From assembly GCF_030644225.1 (NCBI RefSeq), contig NZ_CP128650.1, positions 248,001-312,000 of the forward strand: a stretch of 64,000 nt of DNA. Direction: 5' to 3'. Each line of letters begins with the position of its first letter. Position 1 is the first letter of the stretch. This document shows positions 51,066-59,800 of this stretch, piece by piece. The notes under the pieces are model-generated. The model was not told the origin of the DNA and did no database searches. It saw nothing but the letters and a program-made list of their open reading frames with translations. Origin of the DNA: Selenomonas dianae (lineage in GTDB: Bacteria; Bacillota; Negativicutes; Selenomonadales; Selenomonadaceae). A program made the translations under genes and the position numbers.

Positions 51066-52481
51066 TTAGTGGATCGTCGTGACGCGGACGGCGACGGAGC
51101 CGCCCTCGTTGTAGGTCATGCCCGCGACCATGACGATCTTGTCGCCCTGCTTGACATAGCCGTGCGAGAGTGCGCCGCGCGTGCAGGACTCGATCATGTC
51201 CTCGACGCTCGTCCACTTGCGTCCCTGCATGGGGTAGACACCCCAGCGCAGGTTGATGTGGCGCGCGATCATCGGGTTTGGCGCGTAGGCGACGATCATC
51301 GACTTCGGGCGGTACTTCGACACAACGCGCGTCGTATAGCCCGACTGGGTCGGTGTGAGAATCGCGGCGGCGCTCGTTTCATAGGCGAGCTGCACCGTCG
51401 CGTGCGAAACGGCATCCGTCACCGAGGAGCGTTCGCGGATACTGCGCGAGCGGATGATCGTGTCATACTCCAACGACTCCTCCATACGCAGGGCAATCGT
51501 GCTCATCGTTTTGACCGCCTCGACAGGGTAGTCGCCGCTTGCCGTCTCGCCCGAGAGCATGATCGCATCCGCGCCGTCGAAGATCGCGTTGCCGACATCC
51601 GAGACCTCCGCGCGGGTCGGACGCGGGTTCGTCGTCATGGATTCGAGCATCTGTGTCGCGACGATGACGGGCTTGCCGACCGCGTTGCACTTGCGGATGA
51701 TCTCTTTTTGGATGACCGGCACATCCTCCGCCGGCACCTCAACGCCGAGGTCGCCGCGTGCGACCATGATGCCGTCCGAAACGGCGAGGATTTCGTCAAA
51801 GTTGTTGACCCCCGCGAGATTTTCGATCTTCGGAATGATCTCCATATGACCGCCGTGCTTTGCGATCAGATGGCGGATCTCCTCCACGTCCGCCGGACGC
51901 TGGATGAACGATGCCGCAACGAAGTCCATGTCGTTCTCGATGCCGAAGATGATGTCGCGCTCGTCCTGCTCGGAGATCGCAGGCAGTCCCAACTCGACAC
52001 CCGGTGCCGCCACACGTTTGCGCGTGGACATCGGCCCTGAGTTCTGCACGGTCGTCACGATGTCCTTGCCGCGAATCTCATCGACGACAAGTCCGACGAG
52101 ACCGTCCGAGAGGAGCAGCGTGTCGCCCGGCTTTACCTCGTTGTAGAGGTTCTTGTGATTGACGCTGACGTGCGTCGCATCGCCCGGTGCATCGTCATGG
52201 GTTAGCGTGAACTTCTGTCCCTTTTCGAGCTGTACCTTGCCGCCTGCAAACTCGCCGAGACGCATCTCCGGCCCCTTCGTGTCGAGGATGAGCGAGATCA
52301 CCTTGCCCGATCGCTCCGCCGCCGCACGCACCTTGTTGATGCGCACAAGATGCTCATCATGCGTGCCGTGCGAGAAGTTGAAGCGCGCACAGTTCATCCC
52401 GTTCTCAATGAGCGCGTCAACAATTCCCTCGGGATCCGTCGCCGGACCCTGTGTGCAGATAATTTTTGTCTTTTTCAGCAT
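51066..52481 (-). CDS. pyk: Pyruvate kinase
   Basis: A 471-residue pyruvate kinase converting PEP and ADP to pyruvate and ATP. Motifs: KIICTQGPATDP at the N-terminus, ARFNFSHGTHDEH, LDTKGPEMRLG, the catalytic region MEIIPKIENLAGVNNFDEIL, VARGDLGVEVP and the switch VIVATQMLESM. It has the classic length without the C-terminal PEP-utilising extension of some Bacillus enzymes. Monocistronic. Confidence 0.97.
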   Translation of the reverse strand: MLKKTKIICTQGPATDPEGIVDALIENGMNCARFNFSHGTHDEHLVRINKVRAAAERSGKVISLILDTKGPEMRLGEFAGGKVQLEKGQKFTLTHDDAPGDATHVSVNHKNLYNEVKPGDTLLLSDGLVGLVVDEIRGKDIVTTVQNSGPMSTRKRVAAPGVELGLPAISEQDERDIIFGIENDMDFVAASFIQRPADVEEIRHLIAKHGGHMEIIPKIENLAGVNNFDEILAVSDGIMVARGDLGVEVPAEDVPVIQKEIIRKCNAVGKPVIVATQMLESMTTNPRPTRAEVSDVGNAIFDGADAIMLSGETASGDYPVEAVKTMSTIALRMEESLEYDTIIRSRSIRERSSVTDAVSHATVQLAYETSAAAILTPTQSGYTTRVVSKYRPKSMIVAYAPNPMIARHINLRWGVYPMQGRKWTSVEDMIESCTRGALSHGYVKQGDKIVMVAGMTYNEGGSVAVRVTTIH

Positions 52482-52602
52482 ATCATGTCCCCCGCTTTTT
52501 AGGAATCACTGATAAGGTGCTTCCCTTGTCCCTGAAACTTACTACTACTCATATTTTACACTCTTTTTAGAAAGAAGTAAAGGAAGGGATCAGCTAATTT
52601 GC

Positions 52603-52869
52603 TCAGACGGTTGTGGAACGGGAAGGCATCTCACTGCACTTTATATAGCCGTCATGCGGTCCATCATTATTGTTACGACAAGGAGGACACCAACTATGGA
52701 CACCATCGGGATTGGCAGGTGTCTCTCTTTTTGGGGTGTTCCCGAAAAAACTTCTTAAATAGAAAATATGCTCTTGTTCTTTGCTGCATACAGAGCAGTT
52801 GGGACAGGATTTATAGTCCTCGATGGTTTGAGATTCGTTTAACTCTTTTTTACAATGTTTACACAGCAT
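52603..52869 (-). CDS. Small cysteine-rich zinc-ribbon-like protein in the restriction-modification locus
   Basis: An 88-residue protein with CKHC near the N-terminus, CPNCSVC in the middle and CPPC followed by RNNNDGPHDGYIKC; the spacing suggests one or two zinc sites. GGAGG precedes ATG 52869. It is the last gene of an AT-rich cluster, 89 bp downstream of the restriction enzyme gene on the same strand. I do not recognise it. It might be an HNH-like accessory, a regulator or an unrelated passenger. Confidence 0.6.
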   Translation of the reverse strand: MLCKHCKKELNESQTIEDYKSCPNCSVCSKEQEHIFYLRSFFGNTPKRETPANPDGVHSWCPPCRNNNDGPHDGYIKCSEMPSRSTTV

Positions 52870-52958
52870 ACACGTCTACCTCCGAACCTTAATAGTTGTA
52901 CCATTTTGACATCAATAGAGTAACATGATTGCACATCCAACTCAAGAAAAATTTATTT

Positions 52959-54254
52959 TCATGATTGTGTTAATTTGATCATCCAAGTTACCCATGCTAT
53001 CACCGTGGATGAACGGCGTTTGTATGTATTTTCACTTTTAAGATTGTAAAGGTGAGAACCCTGCATAAGTTTTACAATTTCTTGAATAGTCGGCGATATG
53101 CCGAAATCCATATAATGGGTAAATACTTTCTTAAAGACTTCATGTTGTAAGATTGCTGTGCAAAAAGCCAAGTGACGTTGTTTGTAATTTGAATTTATGA
53201 TTTTTTTACCCTTTGCAGTTAAGTAAAATAGAGATGGTAGGTCGTTGTTACAGCACTTATCAACAAGTCCTAGGTATCTTGCGGCGTTCGTATAATAATC
53301 GGCTTGGCGCAGATCGAAAGCATATTCCTCCGAGATTTCTTCGCAGGTCAATGTGTGTATGTTTAGTATTTCACATAGACTGATGAGGCGTTCGAAACTA
53401 TCTGCTTGTGGGAATGGAATTGGTGGTTCGGTAACAGTTTGTGTATTTGCTGCAATTTCCTGTATTTCGGAAAGTTGGATGCTTGTATCTTCGAACGAAT
53501 ACCTTTTGTGTTTGATAAGCTCCAAGGAATTATAATAAGCCGGATTTTGGAATTGATATTCATACAGATGGCATATTCCGTTGGAATACACGAAAAAGAT
53601 TGGATGAACGGGCTTGGTGATTCGGCTGTGCCAAATGCGATAGGGATAGTATAATTGACGTATGAGGAAATCTTCCGCCAAGTCCATTTTCGCTTCGATG
53701 ATAGATAAACGGTGAATACCCTCAAATGCTGCATCAATTTCGATTTGTGCATTTGTTACAGTAATCCGGTTGACAGCGTCATTGGTTGTATTTTGAATTC
53801 CAAATGCAAACGTTCCGGAACCCATGCGTCCCGATACAGTAGCGATGAGATCTTCATCTTCTAAGAAATCTGCAAGTATGCCGGAGGCGAGCGCACAATT
53901 TATTGCAATCGCCTCACTTGAAATGCGAGCGACATCAAGACTTTGTATATGATCCGGCAGGGATACCTTTGTTATCGTATGATCGAGTGTTTGAAATGGT
54001 TGATAGGCTTCCATATGAGCGATGATGTATTCGCCGCGTGAGATTGGTAAAATCGCTAGATTGTTTTTCGTGAATATCTCCGGCAAATTGATCTTATGGT
54101 CGATTTTCGCCATAAGTCTCGGCTCGCGGAAAACTCTCATCTGAGAGGCAGAAACGATAAAAGAACCATCTTTCTCAATATGCGAAAGAACCTTGTATTT
54201 TTGAAATAAGGATTCCCATGCACGGTCATTTTGCTTACCGGTAGTGTTACTCAT
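52959..54254 (-). CDS. Type II restriction endonuclease (putative)
   Basis: A 431-residue protein overlapping the adenine methylase gene by 8 bp. A PD-(D/E)xK-like core is visible at about 178-215: QIEIDAAFEGIHRLSIIEAKMDLAEDFLIRQLYYPYR, with an Asp and the E-x-K pair in IIEAK. The C-terminal part looks like a winged-helix region (YYTNAARYLGLVDKC, LFYLTAKGKKIIN), as in some MboI-unrelated type II enzymes. The recognition site cannot be read from sequence. Codon use and base composition are AT-rich, suggesting transfer. Confidence 0.75.
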   Translation of the reverse strand: MSNTTGKQNDRAWESLFQKYKVLSHIEKDGSFIVSASQMRVFREPRLMAKIDHKINLPEIFTKNNLAILPISRGEYIIAHMEAYQPFQTLDHTITKVSLPDHIQSLDVARISSEAIAINCALASGILADFLEDEDLIATVSGRMGSGTFAFGIQNTTNDAVNRITVTNAQIEIDAAFEGIHRLSIIEAKMDLAEDFLIRQLYYPYRIWHSRITKPVHPIFFVYSNGICHLYEYQFQNPAYYNSLELIKHKRYSFEDTSIQLSEIQEIAANTQTVTEPPIPFPQADSFERLISLCEILNIHTLTCEEISEEYAFDLRQADYYTNAARYLGLVDKCCNNDLPSLFYLTAKGKKIINSNYKQRHLAFCTAILQHEVFKKVFTHYMDFGISPTIQEIVKLMQGSHLYNLKSENTYKRRSSTVIAWVTWMIKLTQS

Positions 54255-55083
54255 AATTTCTTATCACCACTTCATCGACGTGCCCCCTCTTAGAGGCGTT
54301 GGAGTTTATTGCGCGTTTTGCGCGAACGGGAGTGATGTCGTAATCGGCGTATTGTTCACGGATGAACTCTGTTGCCGAATTGGAGAGCATAAATTTGATT
54401 TTGCGTCGTGTCAGTTCGTCACAACATTCTCTCAGACGAACCTGTTCCGTACGATCAAATCCACCTCTTGTATATCCTGTGAAATTAGCGGTATCGGAAA
54501 CGGGATCGTATGGGGGATCTAAATAAACAAACGTTCCTTTAGATACGTTCGATAGGACTTCGGCATAGTCTGTATTGGTGAAGGTTAGTTGTGTGCTTTG
54601 GAAATAGTTGCTGACGGCTCTTAATGTAGGCGCACTTACAATGTTCGGTTTTTTGTAATGACCATATGGCGCGTTAAATTCCCCGGCATTGTTTACACGA
54701 AAAAGACCATTATAACAGGTTTTGTTCAGATAGATGATACGAGCGGCACGCTGCACCTTGGAGCGTTGGAGGTAGGTTTCACTGTCCCTGTCCCAATCCC
54801 TGATAGAGTAAAAGTATTTCTCCTCGTTTTTGTGTTCGCTCAATGCGGCAATAAGTGCGTCTACATCATCTCGGATCACTTCGTAGATGTTAATAAGCTC
54901 TGCATTTATATCATTAACATAAGCAATTTTAGGTTGTAATGAGAACAAAACAGCTCCTCCACCCACGAACGGTTCACAATAGGCTGTGATTTTCTTAGGG
55001 AACAGAGGGGTTAGATCATCTATGAGTTGACGCTTGCCGCCGACCCATTTTACAACAGGGGCTACAAGAACGTTTTTCCGCAT
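54247..55083 (-). CDS. DNA adenine methylase (Dam/D12 class)
   Basis: A 278-residue N6-adenine methyltransferase of the alpha (D12) class. Motifs in class order: VVKWVGGKRQLIDDL (SAM/motif X-like), YCEPFVGGGAVLF (motif I), LNKTCYNGLFRVNNAGEFN, and the catalytic FVYLDPPYDPVS (DPPY). Members often modify GATC or related sites. It leads the restriction operon, so DNA would be protected before the nuclease is made; it overlaps the nuclease gene by 8 bp. Confidence 0.93.
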   Translation of the reverse strand: MRKNVLVAPVVKWVGGKRQLIDDLTPLFPKKITAYCEPFVGGGAVLFSLQPKIAYVNDINAELINIYEVIRDDVDALIAALSEHKNEEKYFYSIRDWDRDSETYLQRSKVQRAARIIYLNKTCYNGLFRVNNAGEFNAPYGHYKKPNIVSAPTLRAVSNYFQSTQLTFTNTDYAEVLSNVSKGTFVYLDPPYDPVSDTANFTGYTRGGFDRTEQVRLRECCDELTRRKIKFMLSNSATEFIREQYADYDITPVRAKRAINSNASKRGHVDEVVIRNYE

Positions 55084-55121
55084 AAGATACGCTCTCTTTC
55101 TATAGATTTTCTTACAGAGTT

Positions 55122-55150
55122 ATCCTAGCATATTGACATAAAGAGTTCAA
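55122..55150 (-). promoter_or_regulatory. Promoter of the restriction-modification operon
   Basis: Minus strand TTGAAC (55145-55150) and TAGGAT (55122-55127), 17-bp spacer, about 40 bp before the methylase ATG. Confidence 0.6.
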
Positions 55151-55209
55151 TGGAAAGAGCGGTATGTTTTATGTTTTGTTTCTTTTAAAGAAGAATACAG
55201 GAATGCAAT

Positions 55210-55239
55210 TTGACAAATCTTTGTCCTTTCCATTATGAT
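55210..55239 (+). promoter_or_regulatory. Promoter of the alanine symporter gene
   Basis: TTGACA (55210-55215) and TATGAT (55234-55239), 18-bp spacer. Confidence 0.7.
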
Positions 55240-55269
55240 GTAATCTATTCTTTTGGGAAGGGTGATTTT

Positions 55270-56703
55270 ATGGATTTCCTCAACTCTGCGGTTGGCTCGG
55301 TCAACGATTTTCTGTGGACTTATATCATCATCGTTGTGCTCGTCGGCTGCGGTCTGTGGTTCACATTCTCGACTGGCTTCGTTCAGCTGCGTGCGCTGCC
55401 CGAGATGGTACGCCTGCTCGCGGGGGATCTTGGGCGTCGCCCGAGCGGACGCAAGGCGATCTCCTCGTTCCAAGCGTTCTGCGTCAGCACCGCCTCACGC
55501 GTCGGCGTCGGCAATATCGCGGGCGTTGCGATCGCCATCGTGACGGGCGGCCCCGGCGCTGTGTTCTGGATGTGGGTCATCGCCTTCATCGGGACGGCGA
55601 CGGGCTTCGTCGAGAGCACGCTCGCACAGATCTACAAGATCCCGCGCGGACACGGTCTCTTTCACGGCGGCCCTGCGTACTACATCCGGAATGCGCTCGG
55701 GCAGCCGGCGGTGGCAAAACTCTTTGCCGTGCTCATCTCCGTGACGTTCGGTCTCATCTACGTATCCGTACAGGCAAACACGATCGCGCTCTCGATGGAG
55801 AAGTCGTTCGGCATTGATACATGGGTGATGGGGGCTGTGCTCGCCGTACTTGCGGGCGCGGTCATCTTCGGCGGGATGCACCGCATCGCCGCGTTCGCAT
55901 CTCTCCTCGTACCTGTTATGGCGGGCATCTATCTCCTCATCGCGCTCAGCGTCATCCTCATGCACATAGATCAGGTACCGGCGATGTTTGCGCTCATCCT
56001 GCATGATGCGTTCAGTCCGCAGGCAGCAGTCGGCGGCGGCATCGGCACGGTCATCCTCACGGGCGTTCGCCGCGGGCTGTTCTCGAACGAGGCGGGCGAG
56101 GGCTCGATCCCGAACGCAGCGGCGACGGCGAACGTCACGCACCCTGTCAAGCAGGGGCTTGTACAGGCGTTTGGTGTCTACGTCGATACGTGGATCGTCT
56201 GCTCCGCGACCGCGTTCATCGTCCTCCTCACAGGACAGTACACCATCGGCGGCGATACGACGGGCATCGCCCTCGCGCAGGACTCGCTCGCAAGCGTCTT
56301 TGGTCCGTGGGCGTCCAGTCTCCTCGCCGTCCTCATCTTCCTCTTTGCATTCAGCTCCGTTGTCGGCAACTGCTACTATGGGGAGGTCAACATCCCGTTT
56401 TTCGGCGGGAATACACGGCGACTTCTCACCGTCTACCGCCTCGCCGTCGTTTGCATGACCTTTTTCGGCTGCGTCGCCGCGCTCAGTCTCGTGTGGAACC
56501 TCGCCGACCTATTTATGGCGATGATCTGCCTCACGAACCTCTACGCCATCGCACGCCTCGCACCGCTTGCACGCCTCGCACTCACGGACTATCTCGCACA
56601 GAAGGCGGCGGGCAAGAACCCCGTATTCGATCCTGCGGTTATGCCCGACCGACGTGGCATCGTGGGATGGGACGAGGAGCAGTTTCACCCGCAAAAACAC
56701 TGA
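55270..56703 (+). CDS. Sodium:alanine/glycine symporter (AGCS family)
   Basis: A 477-residue carrier with about 11 helices. The AGCS signature is seen in FCVSTASRVGVGNIAGVAIAI, GGPGAVFWMWVIAFIGTATGFVESTLAQIYK and GVRRGLFSNEAGEGSIPNAAATA. It moves alanine or glycine with Na+. ATG 55270 follows AAGGGTGAT. It is monocistronic, between its own promoter and a terminator. Confidence 0.95.
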   Translation: MDFLNSAVGSVNDFLWTYIIIVVLVGCGLWFTFSTGFVQLRALPEMVRLLAGDLGRRPSGRKAISSFQAFCVSTASRVGVGNIAGVAIAIVTGGPGAVFWMWVIAFIGTATGFVESTLAQIYKIPRGHGLFHGGPAYYIRNALGQPAVAKLFAVLISVTFGLIYVSVQANTIALSMEKSFGIDTWVMGAVLAVLAGAVIFGGMHRIAAFASLLVPVMAGIYLLIALSVILMHIDQVPAMFALILHDAFSPQAAVGGGIGTVILTGVRRGLFSNEAGEGSIPNAAATANVTHPVKQGLVQAFGVYVDTWIVCSATAFIVLLTGQYTIGGDTTGIALAQDSLASVFGPWASSLLAVLIFLFAFSSVVGNCYYGEVNIPFFGGNTRRLLTVYRLAVVCMTFFGCVAALSLVWNLADLFMAMICLTNLYAIARLAPLARLALTDYLAQKAAGKNPVFDPAVMPDRRGIVGWDEEQFHPQKH

Positions 56704-56741
56704 CATAGCACATAACTCTCGACAAATGAATATAAAATCAT

Positions 56742-56774
56742 ACGTCGCAGGTGTGAAAAATCTGCGACGTTTTT
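56742..56774 (+). terminator. Terminator of the symporter gene
   Basis: Perfect 9-bp stem ACGTCGCAG/CTGCGACGT, 11-nt loop, then TTTTT. Confidence 0.85.
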
Positions 56775-56795
56775 GTATTTTTTATGGCAAAACTA

Positions 56796-56824
56796 TTTCA
56801 ATTTATGATAAACCATGGTAGAAT
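56796..56824 (+). promoter_or_regulatory. Possible promoter of the autotransporter gene
   Basis: TTTCAA (56796-56801) and TAGAAT (56819-56824), 17-bp spacer. Confidence 0.45.
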
Positions 56825-56888
56825 TGTCCCGATTAACAAATAGAAGTGATATGTTTTACAGTTTAGATGGATTTAGGAGGCGAACTAC

Positions 56889-59800
56889 TTGTTCAAAGAA
56901 ATGAAATCACGTCGTCTGGCACTGCTCGTTGCAATCGCGCTCGGTGGTGGCGGATTCCTTTCGTCTGCGCAGAGTGTATCTGCGGCGGATGTGACGGGGA
57001 ATAATGTTGAGATTGACAGCGCGCATGAGCCGTTGAATAATGCCAAAGATGACCAGAATACACCGTTCGGCACAGCGGCGGGATTCATCCATGAGGGATC
57101 CAATAGCGGTAATGTGACGAACAATACCCTGACATTCAAAGACCATCTCTACGGAAGGGAAGTGTTCGGCGGATTTACCTTTGGCAAGGGCAACGTGACG
57201 GGGAACAAGGTCTTTATCAATCCGGCGACAGCTACGCCCCCCGGCTCCATCGTAAATGCGGCATATGGCGGTGTGACGGACGGCGGCGGGAGTGTCGAAG
57301 ACAATCACGTCACATTTAATGGGACGCGTGCGAATGGCGACATCATTGGCGGTATGACGACGAGAAAGTCATACGCTAAGGATGGGCGCGGCAATGGTGC
57401 GGCAAAGAAGAATACGGCGACGCTTGAAGGCGGTACGGTAGATACTGTCTACGGTGGATATACCGGAGAGGGGAGCGATGGCGACGTAGTCGGCAATACG
57501 GCACTCGTTAAGGGCGGCGTGGTGACGACTGATGTCTACGGCGGATATGCTGCTCAGGGTGGCGCAGCGAAGGACAATATTGCCAAAATTACAAACGGAA
57601 CGGTCAATGGAACCATCTATGGCGGTTATGCTGCGGAGAAGGATGTCACAGGCAACCGCGTTACCGTCTCGGGTGGCAGTGTGGGGTCAAGCGTCTATGG
57701 TGGAAAAGCCGGTGTCGGAAATGCCACAAATAATACCGTCACGATTGCAGGAACCGGCACTGTGGGACAACACGTTTATGGCGGTGGATCGACGGGAGGC
57801 GATGCCATAAACAACACGGTCAACCTCGGCGACGGTACGAGCAATGCGGTGGGAACGATTACCGGAACAATTTTCGGCGGCAGAACCTCGTCGGCGAAGG
57901 ATCAGACGACGGGGAACACGCTTAACGTCAACGCCAATGCACAGGCGGGCAACATTGAGAACTTCTCGACCATCAATTTTGATTTCAGTCATGTAGATAC
58001 GAGCCGCACGCTGCTCAAATTGGTCAATACGTACAACAATAAAACGAAGCTCCAAAGCCTCGATCAGCTTCATGTGAAAAATGCAAAGGTCGGCGGCGGT
58101 ACGCTGATCGAGAACGCGCACGGCTTTGAGCTTGGTAATTCTACGGATGTAGGGCGAACAGAAGGTCAGACGGAAACCATCATCAAGAAGGATATGGGTG
58201 CCAAGAAGATCATCTATCGTACCTACCAGTTTAAGAACGCGACGGAAAAGGATACGGATGGTCTAACAACATGGGGCGGGCGCTCCCTGCTCGGCAATAC
58301 AACGACGAAAAACGAAATAACGCTGACCGGACATCATGGTGGACAGGATGTCTATGGCGGGTGGACAAGCGGCACGGGCTCGACGGCGACGGGAGAGAAC
58401 GCGAAGAACCACAGCATCGACAACAAGATCACGTTCAACGGAGCGGCGAGCGATACGGTGGGTAATATGTTCGGCGGCTTGACGGTCTCGACGGGCGGTA
58501 ATGCGACGGGCAACCGTGCGGTGCTGAAGGAGGGCAAGGTGACTGGTTCGCTGACCGGCGGCTCTGTGGGGGGGAACGGCGGCAGCGCGACGGGCAACTT
58601 TGTCGACATCGAGGGCGGCGAGGTGGTCGGTACAACCTATGGCGGCTCTGTCGGCAGCACGGGCAAGGCGGAGAAGAATATCGTTACGGTTACGGGCGGG
58701 ACGGTAAAGGGCGACATCTATGGCGGTAAGTCGACCAGCGGCAACGCGACGGGTAACGAGGTCACTATCAAGGGTGGCTCTGCGACGAACAGCGATGTCT
58801 ATGGTGGTGAGTCGGCGAGCGGCGACGCGACGGGTAACACGGTCACCGTTACGAAAGGATCGGTGCGCAACATCGACGGCGGACGCACGGGGAGCGGAAA
58901 CGCGACGGGCAACACCGTCAATATTGGCGATGGGAAATCGGACTATACGGGGAGCATCTCCGGCAAGATCAACGGTGGCAGCAGCTCGGGGGGCGGCAGA
59001 GATTATACAACGGGCAATACGCTGAACCTCTACGATAACGCCACGGCAGCCAACATTAACAATTTTGCCGAGATCAATTTCCGTTTCAATCAATACGTGG
59101 ATACGACGGCAACCTTCCTGACGCTGAATGATGGGGGCGGAACGACGATTCGCAGTCTCAGCGACATCAATGTGCACGGCGCGCACGCGATGAAGGGCAC
59201 GCTGATTAGGAACGCGCATGGCGTTACCGTCTCGGATAACAAGCATCGCCTTGTCAAGACTATGTCGGATACGAACAAGGAGTTCGTTCTTGCAAAAGGA
59301 ACGAACGAGATCACCTACGAGGGGTATTCCTTTGCCCATCAGACGACACCGACGACCGCTCAAAACGGTGCGGATACAGACACATGGGGCGGACGCTCTG
59401 TCGGCGGCAATTCGACGCATGACAATGAGATTACCGTGAACAGCGACAGTCATACGAACGTCTACGGCGGCTGGACGAGCGGTGAGGGCACGACAGCAGC
59501 GGACAAGAACAACAGCTACAAGAACAAGGTTACCGTTAAGGGATCTGCGACGGTCAGCGGCAAAGTCTACGGCGGCTTTACCGATGTGGCGGGCGGTACG
59601 GCGACGGGCAACACCGTCACCGTTGAGAAAGACCTCAACGCCGACCTCGTCGGCGGCAAGGCTGCGGCTGAGGCATCGGACAACACCGTGAATGTCACCA
59701 ATGCCACGGTTAAGTCCGTCACGGGCGGCGAAGGCACGACGACGAACAACAACACCGTCAATCTCAACGGTGCAGCCGTCAATGGCGCAGTCAAGGGCGG

